Below, piece after piece: positions 53,478 through 64,000 of a stretch of DNA of 64,000 nucleotides (position 1 is its first letter; each line of letters starts with the position of its first letter). This stretch comes from Kalmusia sp. IMI 367209 (taxonomy: Eukaryota; Ascomycota; Dothideomycetes; Pleosporales; Didymosphaeriaceae). Position numbers and translations under genes: made by a program. The notes below the pieces were generated by a model. It was given only the letters and a program-made list of their open reading frames with translations, was not told the origin of the DNA and made no database searches. Where the stretch lies: NCBI GenBank assembly GCA_027946365.1, contig JAPEUQ010000016.1, positions 186,001 through 250,000 of the forward strand, read 5' to 3'.

Positions 53478-56400
53478 TTATTCCTCGAGCTCCTCGTCGT
53501 TAAACGGCTCTACATCGCTGTCTTCCTCTACAATACTCATTTGATCATCATCATTATCATCATCACCATCTTCATCTACCTCATCCATCACCACCCCCAT
53601 TTCCCTCCTACGTTGTGCGAACTGCTCTCGATCATCCGCTGCTAATTTGTTGAGTATCTCATCCATGTGAGGCATCATTGAAAACTCAAGGAACGGTTCA
53701 ATGCAATTCGGCCACCTATCAAACTCCTCGTCAAACTTCTGAACTAGCTCCTCTAACATCCCTCGTAAGTATGCATCTTCCTCTTGAATGAATCGAAGCT
53801 CCTCATCGTCGTATCTCGGTGTAGGAGCCACGGTGTAGTCAGGATCTCCATCATGCATTGGGCGAGCCAAGTCACAGCATGTATGACGCATGCCCAGCTC
53901 CGTGAAAACAACAAGTCTGATGGCCTCCGTCATAAGCCACCGGTCCTTTTTATAAGGGCCTACTTTCTCTAGGATCTCTACGAAGATATCCAGTCGTTCA
54001 CGCCAGGAACGGCGTACGGAGTGCCACTTCCGCTCGATCTCGTTTTGAGGAAGCTTGGAGTTCACTTCGCTTGGAGTAAGGAGCCCTTTGATGAAGGAGG
54101 TAATTAAGAGACATCCTGAGGTACTGCATGCGCATATGCAGTCGTCGCTGCACTGAAGCGTGAAGTATTCGCGGTAATTCTCTATCGGCATTCGAGCATG
54201 CCACTGACTGAAAACCTCTTTTCCCATTGCATAACCGAGATAGTGTGCGGTCATCGATTTTGAATTAGGCCATTGCTCTGTTAGATCCGCTCCATGCAAA
54301 ATGTAGCAGCTTGATAAATCTGCTAAGTGCATTAGTGAGATCCTCGCTCCAGAATTAGTGAGGTAAAATAGTAGCGGTGAAACAGAAGGCACGATATCAT
54401 TCATTGTGTCGTGGGCGTTGATATCATGGAATCCTGCGGCGTAGAGCGCTTCAACAATTTTGAAATCCCAACTGTTTGATGGGACGTGATAGACAGTCTG
54501 CCAGTTTGACTTTAAGGAAGGTTTCACCTGGATGCCTTGCCTTTCTAATCTTTTGATGACTGAACCCATTTGTGCGTCGAGAAGTCTGTCTGTCTTGGTA
54601 GGGATACGATGTTCCAATGCAAGCTGATGTAGCTCCTGGCGTTGACGCACGAGTGTCGAAATGAATATTTCTCGCCACTCATGTCTATCCCCACTAAATA
54701 TAAGTAACTCTTGCTGGATGTCTCCAATGTGTTTTAGAGCTGACTCGTCAAGGTCACCTCGCGCATCTAGCCAGAATATGGCCATTTCCAGCTGCTTAGC
54801 GACCCTCGCATCTCTTAATAGAGTGCTAGACCTATCATTTGTCGCGATCGGGACGCGATTCTCAAGTAGAATCTCACAACCTCTTCTCCAACCAAGGCGA
54901 GTTGCCATCGAGTAAATAGAAGTGTGGTGCTCCTTATGATCTGAAATGGTTCTGCCACGCTTGATCAGACTGACAAGTGCTTGCTCGTCTCGGAGCAATA
55001 CGCATTTCATTTGCTCAGAGCAACGCATGTTACCGGGTCCAGATGAGCTGAGATACATTCCATAGTCGGCCCAGAGCGAATGGACTAAGTAAGGATGTCG
55101 CCAAAGGGAAACGGAATGCCCGTATTCAAGGAAATGCTCAACAAGCGTAGATGAGTGATTACTTATGATGAAGTAGTCTATACAAGTCCTGTAATAGTAA
55201 GATTTTGAAAATGGAGTGACCATGATTGAATACTGACATATCGTTATCGTCATGATCAGTTGCCTGAGTTGGAAGATATTGCAATAGCCGCCCCGCCATT
55301 GCATGATAGTTGGGGGCTAACTTCTCCGCATCGTCCATGATAAAGTTATTCATTTTGTAGCAATAGTACTGGTTTTATGTCAGCTGTTGTGGCGCGGGTA
55401 TAGTTGAGTAACTTACATGGAGCAAGGTCATGCCGTTTGGTAATCGATCATGAGGCGATGCTTTCCTCATTTGAAAGAGTCTAAGCAACTCATTCGCCGG
55501 CTTCTCCCAAGCATCCGGCCCTAGATCCGGCTCTAGCCTCGATTCGAAATTTGCAAGTAACCTAAATGCTGGCGAGTTCTTGGGTACGACATAGTCGCAC
55601 TTGATGAATGGTGATATGGACGAAGATCTGGCGCCACGGGATACTGCTAGTCCAATGTGAGCTTTCCGTCGAAGTGAGACGCTGCAAATGCTGAATCTTA
55701 TCTCTAAGCTGGTGACTACTTCTTCAAATATTGCATATGGGCAATCGTTATCATGTATTGAACTTTGAACCTTGGTCAGGTGGAGAGGCCACTTCAAGTA
55801 TGATGCTGTACTCGTGCGTCCGCGACAGGTGCATTGATTTTTGATGAAATGTTCCTTGCGAGTGGTTTGTTTTATTTTCTTCAAGTTGCGCGCAGTTACA
55901 GTGAAGTCGCCCATATTTTCATGTATAGCCTGCGGAGACACATCCTGAAGACTCATATGGTCTAGTTTTTTCTCCTGATTTTATTAGCTCTCTCCAAACA
56001 GAGATGAACGATTCTGCTCTTACAAGGCGGGACATCCCTGACAATAGTTGTGGGAATGTAGAAGAGATCGAAGAGATGTCCAGAGCTATTGGATCCAAAT
56101 GGGCAGCGATGTCAGCGAGATTTATTTGAGCCATCGCAGTCCGGCGATTCAAAGTATGTAAGCTAGAGCGAAGCATATCGTTTTGGTTGGTGAGGCCCTG
56201 GGATACATTGTCATACTGAGATGTAAGTTGATCAGTTAGACCCTGGTAATTTGCGACACCGAGTCGCATCAAGCTGGTGAGTTGACGATGGGTTTCTTCT
56301 TGCCTAGCTCTGTATACGATTAGCTGCTGTATCATAGTACAGGAATTCAAAGCTTACAGATTGAAAGCATGCAGTGCTGTGTGTAGATGTCGCTCCATAT

Positions 56401-56767
56401 CCCGAAGTACATCCTTTAGAAAAGCGAGCTTTTCTTGTTTGAACGGAAATGCTAGCTTCTCCCCGAGTACCCGCATCTGGTCACGGAACCCTGTCCGACT
56501 CGCATCTCTTATTCCTAGCCTTGCCTTGATCAAATCGAGTGCTTTTGCGCATTCTATAATGCCTGTTGTCACAGCCTCTTGACATGGGGACTGCTCTGCC
56601 CTCTTCACGACACTGTCAAGGCGCTCTAGTATATCTGCCAATCTTTCTGCTTCGCTCACAAAATGTGAAATCGTATCTTTCCTATCTCTGACGCCCTGAA
56701 CGTATTTTGCCAAACCTTGAGACACCTGAAGAGCAAGCGACACCAACCCCACAGCCAAATCTGCCAT
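53478..56767 (-). CDS. Fungal STAND-like N-terminal domain protein, five exons
   Basis: Exons 56767-56358, 56309-56024, 55974-55417, 55368-55238 and 55188-53478 give 1,031 residues. Introns are 46 to 50 nt with GTAAGN or GTCAGT donors and CAG acceptors. The first about 140 residues (MADLAVGLVSLALQVSQGLAKYV, then FVSEAERLADILERLDSVV) match the helical N-terminal domain found on many fungal STAND/NLR-like and ankyrin proteins. A linker with a coiled-coil look (QLTSQYDNVSQGLTNQNDML) follows. After LPNGMTLLHYYCYKMN comes a long region with ankyrin-like spacing (NGMTLLH; ALYAAGFHDINAHD) but no clear P-loop. The C-terminus is strongly acidic (EDGDDDNDDDQ). The gene is intact in contrast to its HET neighbour. 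A role in self/non-self recognition is inference. Confidence 0.8.
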
Positions 56768-57638
56768 CTGTCGTGGCTCAAATGCGTCTATGAACTAGAT
56801 TAATATGAAGATGACGGAAGTGTGGCTTTCTATCTTGAGGACGTTGGGATATAAGGTACATATATAGAGGCCTGGTCGCTAAGCGCCGTGCACAGGGCGG
56901 AGCCTGTACTGTCTCGCCTATCTGCGATGTGGCGGCACAGCAGGCAGAAGAGCCTTGTGTAAGCACGATTATTCGTTAAACCTGTGATGATCGCACATAA
57001 AAGCAAGCATTGAGAAGAGCGCTAATGTTTGCACAGTTGATGCGTCTCCCACAATCTCAAAATGTGGACACTGCGACACCCTTACGACAATTGAGCGAGA
57101 CGCAGCTCCTCATATCATATGGAATGACTCAGCCACCCCATTTGTTGTCTTGCTCTCCTAATGTTTGCCGCTTAAATACCCCTGCATCACACTTAATAAT
57201 TCGAACAGTCAGTTGTGAAAGTTTTGCACAACAATCTTGTTGCAAGCTCAATCAATCGCAAGTTGCGTGCTGATAAGTACAAGATCAGGCCAAGACTCGA
57301 GATGAACATGGAAAATTAGGACAGGTGCTAAGCGCATTAAAGATACTGTAACCCCATCCCCAGCCACGTTGACGTATAGAACTATCATGAGCATTTCTCT
57401 GGTAGGTTGCAGTAAAATACTTCTCTAAGACTACCCGTAAGACGTGTACTATATTCGAGACCACCCACGCGGCGCGATACAGGGCTCGCGTTTACATCAA
57501 CTTGCTGCGATGAATGCCTTGAACCAAAATGAGCCCTCTGTGGTATTATACATTTCAACAGTCACTTGAGCGCCCCTAATGCATCCTGTATCCAATCATG
57601 ACAATTTCATCCGAATTTATTCCTTTGCAATGCTCATC
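56768..57638. other. Intergenic region
   Basis: 871 nt comprising the upstream region of the STAND-like gene and the 3' region of carboxypeptidase Y. No domain-bearing open frame. The stretch 57535-57615 is the partner of the loose similarity noted at 51278-51370. Confidence 0.4.
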
Positions 57639-59323
57639 TTACGCCCAAAATTCGCCAGCTAACCACCTTGTCAACATGTCAGCGGACGCTGCAGGCTGGT
57701 CATACGGGACCATATGGCCACCGGCATGTAGCCTCATGAAAGTGAAGTTGCCGCTGGACTTGACCTGGCCGATCTTCTCACCGTCGCCACCAAGCTTGAG
57801 GTCCTTCAATTCAGCCTTGGCATAGTCCTTCTGGCCAGGCCACTCAAGAGCCTCGGTCCATGCCTTATTGCCGAGCCAGTTGCAGATGTAGTCGGCGTCA
57901 CCGGCGTAGACGAGAACGGGGATCTGCTCCAATATACCCGGAACGACGCGGTGGTACGGCTTCATCCAGTCACCCTGGAGTAGGAAGTCGCGGTTGATGT
58001 TGAAATTGCAGCTGTCATAGGAGTTCACCTCAGCACCGACAGCCTTCATGACCTCCTTCTTGTTTAGGTAGGAGCTGATCCAGTCGATCTCATCATAGCA
58101 CAGGTCGTTATCGCCACAGGGACGACGGACATCATAGACGTTCTGGCCGGTGCGTTGATAGGGACCGATCATAGCATTATTACAGTAGATGGAGGCAGGG
58201 ACGCAGCTCCAGACGGACTCAGAATTATAGCAGTTCTCGATGAGGCTGGCACAGCGCGGGTAGGCATTGTCCATGGACTGGCACTGGCTCTCGTCAAGAA
58301 CAGCGGGCCAACCACCCTCACCACAGGCCATAGGTCGATAGTACTCGTATTGGGTCAGACCATCAGTTAGACCATTCCCGATAAGGATAGACTGGAGGTT
58401 GATGTTGCGATTCTTGTGGGATAGAATCTCAGAGGCAAATACAGGGATATAGTGTCCAGCGTACGACTCGCCCGAGATGTGGAAGCCCTGCTTGGCGTAT
58501 TCAGGGAATTGCTTGAAGAAGAGAGTAAGGAGAGCATAGATGTCCTTGCCAGCAGCGACCGTGTTGCTGACGGATCCGCTGCTGTAAGAGTAGCCGACGT
58601 TGACGGGCTGGTCGAGGAAGATGACTGAGGCGTTTGCGTTCCACGAGAAGTCGTTGTACTTGACCTTTCCATCTTTCTGGACTGACGAGGGGCCGAGCTC
58701 CATGAAGAGGCCCATGAGCGAAGAGCAGCCGGGGCCGCCGTTCAACCAGAGCACGACGGGGTCGTTCTCCGGGTCATTGCGGGACTCGAAGAACCCTTCG
58801 TAGCGTTAGCATGCGCGCAGCACAGCCGGAATCCATGCAGGTACTCACAGTAGAAGAGATGTTTGTCCTCCTCATCGTCATCGAGGTAGCCGCTGTACTG
58901 CTTGACCTTGTCGACGCCCAGCGAACTTGGGTCGACCTTCTTGACACGCAGGTTGTAGTTCTCGAGCTTGCCATCGATCTCGCGCTCCTTCTCGCCCTGG
59001 GCATTCTCGACCCAGACACTCTGGACGTCGGCGCCCTTGACGATGTGGTCCCACTCGCTGTCTTCTCGGCGAGTATGAGGCTTTGGCATGGAGAAGAACG
59101 AGGCCTTGTCGAATGCCTCCGGGAACATGAGTGCTACCTCATCCCAGACGCGGCGGGCCTCGCCAGTGAGCGACTTGAGAGACTCCTCTAGGTTCTGGAG
59201 CGGCTTTGTCCATGACTCGGTGTTGAGCTGCTTCAGCTGCTCAGGCAGCTTGAACACATGCTGCTGCGGGGCGACAGCGGCCGATGCCGCTCCAGCAAGA
59301 AGCGCCGAGGCAGCAACCTTCAT
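57639..59323 (-). CDS. cpyA: Vacuolar carboxypeptidase Y (serine carboxypeptidase, S10)
   Basis: Vacuolar serine carboxypeptidase made as a preproenzyme. Two exons, 59323-58849 and 58795-57639 (intron GTGAGT..GCTAAC..CGAAG), give 543 residues. The signal peptide is [15 protein letters not shown]; the propeptide runs to about residue 125. Mature-enzyme landmarks: [21 protein letters not shown] (catalytic Ser), [14 protein letters not shown] (catalytic Asp), and [11 protein letters not shown] (catalytic His). Cysteine pairs of the family are present ([23 protein letters not shown]). Length and all motifs are normal. It diverges from SDO1. Confidence 0.96.
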
Positions 59324-59947
59324 GGTGGCAACGAATGCGAGAGCTTCCCGAGCTCGGACGTTCGAGTGTGAATGAAAGTGAAGCTGAAGAATAAAGCCTA
59401 CGGAAGACTGCCGAAGACTGCAGTTGATGGATAGGACAAACGACGGCGAGCTGATGGGAGATGGGATGGAAGAAGGAGCTCTGGGGGATGCAGGTGTAGA
59501 GGTGCGCCGTCCTCCAGGCAACGGATGACGCAGCGAGCTTATCAGGTGGCTGGAGCTCCATCCGCTAGCGCCCATCACGAGGGCCTCTGCGTTTCGAGCA
59601 TTGACTAGGGTGGCAGGTCGACCGGCGCGCCGCTTCACTCTACTACGGTACAATTGTTGAATGCATCTCGCTGGCCTTGAGCTAAGTACGTCTAGACCTT
59701 GCTGATGTCACCCAGCTTGTGTCGTGCCGCATCCACGGTTCCCTCCCATGCCTCGTGGTCGTACTGCTATTACTTGTCGTACCTGCATCGCTGAAAGGAG
59801 ATTAGCGGCTTGGCGGCTTGGTGCCTCAGCCCTGTCGGGGTCGGTGAATCATCCTGAGCCATGGAAGTCAGCGCCAACTTTTATAATTTTTGACGGCAGC
59901 TGGCACTGCCGCCTCTACACCATTTTGCGGCCGTAGAATCAGACAAG
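59324..59947. promoter_or_regulatory. Divergent promoter region, cpyA and SDO1
   Basis: 624 nt between the two start codons. A TTTTATAATTTTTG element at about 59877 lies roughly 70 nt upstream of the SDO1 ATG and is TATA-like. The cpyA leader side is GC-richer with CTC-type repeats. Confidence 0.45.
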
Positions 59948-60892
59948 ATGCCGATTAACCAGCCTATGAACCAGATCAAGCTCGCCAATGTTGCATACGT
60001 GCGCATGCGAAAAGGTGATTGCCCCGCAGCATCCCACATCGGACGGTACTGACGAAATTCAGGCGGGAAGCGCTTCGAACTGGCATGCTACCCCAACAAA
60101 ATCCAAGACTGGCGAAACGAGACCGAAACAGACATCAACAATGTCCTACAAATTGATGGTGTCTGGATCAACGTTGCCAAAGGCCAGCGGGCAAGCAAGG
60201 CGGATCTGGCGAAGGCATGGGAGGGCAAGCCCGAAAAGGATATCATAAAGGACATGCTGAAAAACGGCGAATATCAGATTGGAGAGAAAGAGCGAAATGC
60301 CGAGCTAGAAAGGATTAAGAACGAAGTCATCAACATCGTGGCCTCGAAATTGGTGGAACCCAGAACGAAACGAGTTTACACGACAGGCATGATCGAGAAG
60401 TCGCTCGACCAGCTGAGCTCACAAAGGGCTGATCCCCAAGGCAATAAGTTGAGCAGCAAATCTGCCGAAGATGGAGAGGAGAAAGAGAAAGCACTGCCTA
60501 AATGGAGAGGTGTGATAGCGGGCAAGGAGGCCAAATCACAAGCCAATCATGCCATCAAATGCCTGATGGCACACCAACCTATACCAGTTGCACGTATCCA
60601 AATGAAGCTCCGCGTTTCTTGCCCTACTACAATAGCCAAGCAAACCGTAAAGTCAGCTGCAAAACAACAGAAGGGAAAAGGTGCAGCAGATGAAGCCCCA
60701 AGGAGCGTGAAGGACACGCTACTAAGCTTCATCGAAGTGGTGGAGAGCGAAGAGACTATGGGTTCTGAGTGGGAGGTGGTTGGACGAGTTGAGCCGGGAA
60801 ATTACAAGACTTTGAACGAATTCATCGAGAGCCAGACCAAGGGTCGTGGTAATGTGGAGCTGCTAGACCCATCTGTTGGAGTTGACGTTTGA
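59948..60892 (+). CDS. SDO1: SBDS/SDO1 ribosome maturation factor
   Basis: Cytosolic factor that works with the EFL1 GTPase to release Tif6/eIF6 from pre-60S subunits. Exons 59948-60014 and 60063-60892, with a 48-nt intron (GTGATT..TTCAG), give 298 residues. Landmarks: [34 protein letters not shown] (in pieces), DINNVLQIDGVWINVAKGQRASKADLAKA (in pieces), LKNGEYQIGEKERNAELERI, then the C-terminal domains with HQPIPVARIQMKLRV. It is longer than the roughly 250-residue yeast and human proteins because of insertions around residues 155-175 and 220-235. Confidence 0.95.
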
Positions 60893-62475
60893 GCGGATGT
60901 TTATCAGGTCACAGAGTCGTGCGAAATACGATCAATAGCGGCTAAAGGCACCGAAGGATTTGTTTCCACACCCAACTCTGACACCAGCGTAAGACAACTG
61001 CGCCGCATCCACCGTGTTCAGCTATCGTTCGCTCAAGGCCGCCGCGCTTCCCGCACAGGAGCTTTCCTCTAAGCCGCAGAACGAGTGCCTGTCATGCAGG
61101 TCGGTCTAACCTTGCGACCAGCACATCAATGGTGCATGCAAGAAAGTGCAACGGTACGATATGCTGGATATGGAACCGACTTCGCACTTAGATCTGGGCA
61201 TGAACGTGTCGCAATACGGTATACATCATAGGTTTCGATTTGAACATCAGCCCAGTTCACTTTTTTGTACCTCGTTTGACTCTTCGTTACCCTATAATCT
61301 GATCTGCCGCCTGTCAGCTACCATCTATCGTGTACTTCCCGATTCGTCGACCCCTGCCCCCACATATACCCTTGTTCACACAACCCGCATGACTGGTTCC
61401 ACGACTCATTGCAGATTTCTATCAAACTTCTCTGCTAACGTACATTGCGCGCATTGGATACTCGTACTGATTTTCGGTAGGTGAATCATAGCCACTCATT
61501 GTTTGACAGGTGTGTTTTCATGCATGTAGCTGCAGCTCTAGCGCGTCACTTTATTTGTCCATGGATCAGCACACTTCACAATGTCCGAGCTTCGAATTTC
61601 GGTATGAAGCAATGGCGTCTGTTTGTAGCGTCGCATGACTTGTGAGCAGTAGATCTTCAAGGATACACCGTCCAAAGGTCATCACAGTAGCACTCAACAC
61701 CATTCAGCAAGCAGGCCAAGATCTAGTATGCGACTCCTGCACCAGACTCATGCATCCGCATATCATTTATCTGTCAGCGGTATCCACATGTCAATTGGCC
61801 AATGACTCCCACGTCTCGCCCACCACACTAGACGCCCGTCTGCACCAGCGATGAAGATGGACAAGAAGCTCCTTCAAAAACATTGCCACATTGCCCAAAA
61901 ATCCACCCATTAGTTTGCAGAACTAGCTCCTGGATGGCCACTAGCTGGACTGAAGTTGTTGATGCACGTTTTCATCACTGTGAGAGAGTGGTGAGGCAGA
62001 GCTTCATCAGCGCCAGAATGGAGTTTGATTGCAAACGTATCTACGTACATCAGTGCTAGATGTTATGCACATTACTCGTCATCATATTGGTGTACCGGAC
62101 ACCCCCTTTCCTTTCCTTAGGTCGTTAGGTCGTTAGTCATGTCCAGTCAATGCATAGCCAAAACAGAAGCAAAAACGCACAACGAAAAGAAAAACGAGAA
62201 GAGAAAAGCAAGGAAATGAAACGAAACAACAAGACAGGCAAACCCAATGACCGCATAACGCCAAAGGAAATCGAACACCAACCGACCATTCTCAGACTTT
62301 TCACACCACTATAACTCCGTACCGTCTTGCCCTGATCCTATGCCATGCCCAAAATTCTTGTTCATCGAGCCTATCGGCCGAAAGTAACACCAGATGCAAA
62401 TGCAATCGTTCATATAATCACAACCACAGTCATCCCCTACCATCATCATTCGAGCATGCACTTCTTGTACGTTGC
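60893..62475. other. Convergent intergenic region
   Basis: 1.6 kb between the SDO1 end and a minus-strand gene end. It includes a purine-rich A/GA stretch at about 62160-62240 (a T/C-rich tract in the opposite gene's 3' region) and a small direct repeat TAGGTCGT at about 62119-62138. No gene recognised. Confidence 0.4.
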
Positions 62476-63114
62476 CTAGTCCCACCATCTCCTCCCCACT
62501 CGTCCATTTCCACTAAGGATACCCAGTACCTCGGCACTGCTTGTCCGGAATCCCCAAATGCGCTCAATAGGCTCCGCGATCATGGTCCAGTCGAAGCCTC
62601 GGATATCATACATGTCTAGCACCACACGCACCAGCCAGGGGTCGTACATCGGCACAGAGGTGTCCTGGTATATCGACAGCGTAGAAGAGAGGATCTCCGG
62701 CGGAGTAGGGAAACTATTCGGCTTAATATTTATATCAGCGGGCCGCGCCCTGCGCTCCACATGGGCGGGAGAGACCTCCGGAACCGATGGCGATCCCGAA
62801 GAAAACAATCCGAAGGCCTCGCCGTCCGAGGTCGGCGAGCTCGCAGCCGACGACGAGGCACTGGACAACATACTCTCGTCGCTCATCCTAGTATGTAGGA
62901 CAACGGTCTTCCTGGCAACTATGGCGTGCTCTGCGGCGCTGAGCGCATTGTACCGCGGGAGCGGCTTCGCAATGGCGCTCGTCGACTTGGAGTACGGCGA
63001 GTCGTCGATGGGCGTCACCGAGACGCGGGACGAGGGCGAATCGAAGGATTGCGAGCGGTGGATGCGGATCTTGGGCGAGGGCGTGCGCGGCGGAGCGACG
63101 AAGCGTGTTGCCAT
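62476..63114 (-). CDS. Hypothetical protein
   Basis: 212 residues from the ATG at 63114 (MATRFVAPPRTPSPKIRIHRSQSFDSP); an earlier ATG-like start at 63165 gives an unlikely leader. The first two thirds are Ser/Pro-rich and disordered. The last about 70 residues look folded and contain IYQDTSVPMYDPWLVRVVLDMYDIRGFDWTMIAEPIERIWGF (in pieces) with a Gly/Arg/Trp end (NGRVGRRWWD). No family recognised. Confidence 0.65.
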   Translation of the reverse strand: MATRFVAPPRTPSPKIRIHRSQSFDSPSSRVSVTPIDDSPYSKSTSAIAKPLPRYNALSAAEHAIVARKTVVLHTRMSDESMLSSASSSAASSPTSDGEAFGLFSSGSPSVPEVSPAHVERRARPADINIKPNSFPTPPEILSSTLSIYQDTSVPMYDPWLVRVVLDMYDIRGFDWTMIAEPIERIWGFRTSSAEVLGILSGNGRVGRRWWD

Positions 63115-64000
63115 CCTGTGGTCTCTACGGCCCCAAATATATATGTTCCGATACAGAAGAATCAATCAATCCCAGGACTGATGCACGTCAAATGCTTACA
63201 CACGCAGCTAGCTGAACTTGAACACCTCTCACTTCCACTTGCGTAACGCACTCAATATTACACACAAGCAATGCTAAGGGGTGAAATGAGCACACGAATT
63301 TAGGAAAAGGGGGTCCGGAGGCTTGCCGTGCGCTGCAATGGGTGAGGACATGAGCTTATATGGGCGGACGTTGCCTGCGCTGGCTCTGCATGCAGCATGC
63401 TGTGACAGGGGGGGCTACGCCACGGGGGTCGTTGTACGACGAGATCGGAGCTGTTGGTGGAAATTGGAGGGTGGGGTGGGTCTGCGGGAAGGGAGGAGGG
63501 AAGAGGAGTGGTGCAGAGCAAGGGGAGGTGCATGGAGGAGCGGAAGGGGTCAAGGGGGCGTGGGAGACAACGCATGCCGCGTTCGAGAGGATTGTCGGTC
63601 TGTAGGGAATGGCGCCTGTAGATGAGCGATTGAGCAGCATACGAGAGCACCCGAGTGGCGCCGTCGCCGTCGTTGTGTGACGGTCATACAACGCCGCGGC
63701 CGTCTGGCATTATGTTTGTAGCTTCGCAACCTGTCAATCAGTAGCTCAGCGCGCGGCTTCAATTCATCGCTCGGATTTCTACGCGCTGGAGAATAATGTA
63801 GATGAACGTTTCCGCCGTTAACGGACCGACCCGATCGAGAACACCCGACTGTCATGAGACCACGCGCTGATGAGCGGGCCAACACGCGACTGTACTTGTT
63901 CACTCGGGACTGGAGCGGAGAGGTGCAGGGGTGTGACGTGGTATGTACCGAGAGGCCGCATATGCGACCTGCATTGCGTTCGCGAATAGGCGATGGGCTG
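63115..64000. other. Upstream region of the last gene and window end
   Basis: 886 nt. A G-rich purine tract lies at about 63462-63560. Overlapping open frames on both strands have no domain. Nothing can be said about a gene crossing the window edge. Confidence 0.4.

Noticed and set aside
53540..53600. ATC/ATCACC microsatellite-like tract
   Set aside because: It is the coding sequence of the acidic Asp-rich C-terminus of the STAND-like gene, not an independent repeat.
61146..61484. 112-codon plus-strand open frame after SDO1
   Set aside because: No domain, no homologue recognised, and located in a convergent 3' region.
1..64000. CRISPR arrays, prophage, insertion sequences, rRNA or tRNA genes
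   Set aside because: Scanned by eye on both strands; no regularly spaced repeats, transposase or integrase domains, terminal inverted repeats or RNA cores were found, and the gene structure is eukaryotic.

Overview
The window reads as nuclear DNA of a filamentous ascomycete, most likely a dothideomycete of the Pleosporales type. Genes carry short (46 to 94 nt) GT-AG introns with CTAAC/CTRAC branch-point-like motifs. The gene set includes Zn2Cys6 regulators, a HET-domain gene, a fungal-type N-terminal STAND-like protein, GH125 mannosidase and a fungal carotenoid oxygenase. No bacterial operon structure, CRISPR array, tRNA or rRNA was seen. The genus cannot be fixed from the sequence alone.

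Layout: 1-1.5 kb, 3' part of APC4 (anaphase-promoting complex). 1.8-3.5 kb, delta-COP on the minus strand. 4.3-6.8 kb, an acidic conserved protein. 8.3-10.0 kb, a NIPA-type Mg2+ transporter with eight exons. 10.5-14.2 kb, two minus-strand genes, an unknown protein and a CBM48-type protein. 14.2-17.0 kb, a gene-poor gap. 17.0-20.8 kb, a divergent pair of GH125 exo-alpha-1,6-mannosidase and a Zn2Cys6 factor. 21-25 kb, sparse, with a small membrane protein and a small cysteine-rich protein. 25.1-30.8 kb, one 1,864-residue RhoGEF/PH-like protein. 31.7-35.4 kb, a divergent pair of EBP-family sterol isomerase and carotenoid oxygenase. 37.2-38.5 kb, a PAF-acetylhydrolase-like protein that appears to have lost its whole catalytic triad. 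39.3-42.9 kb, an unknown zinc-ribbon-like protein and RPS18.

43.5-56.8 kb is the accessory, degraded part. It holds a kinase-domain gene with a frameshift, then a decayed UbiD (ferulate/cinnamate/sorbate decarboxylase), UbiX (flavin prenyltransferase) and Zn2Cys6 regulator trio. This trio matches in composition the weak-acid decarboxylation cluster of aspergilli (padA, fdcA/ohbA, sdrA). Next come a HET-domain gene with two frameshifts and an intact five-exon STAND-like gene. The UbiD remnant carries three nonsense codons as well as a frameshift, so sequencing error alone cannot explain it. 57.6-60.9 kb returns to housekeeping genes, vacuolar carboxypeptidase Y and SDO1/SBDS. The end of the window has one unknown gene.

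No new multi-gene system was identified with confidence. The strongest unusual signals are the fossil decarboxylation cluster, the triad-less PAF-acetylhydrolase homologue, several hidden or minimal exons (including an ATG-only coding exon in delta-COP and a GC-AG intron in APC4), and the incompatibility-type gene neighbourhood.
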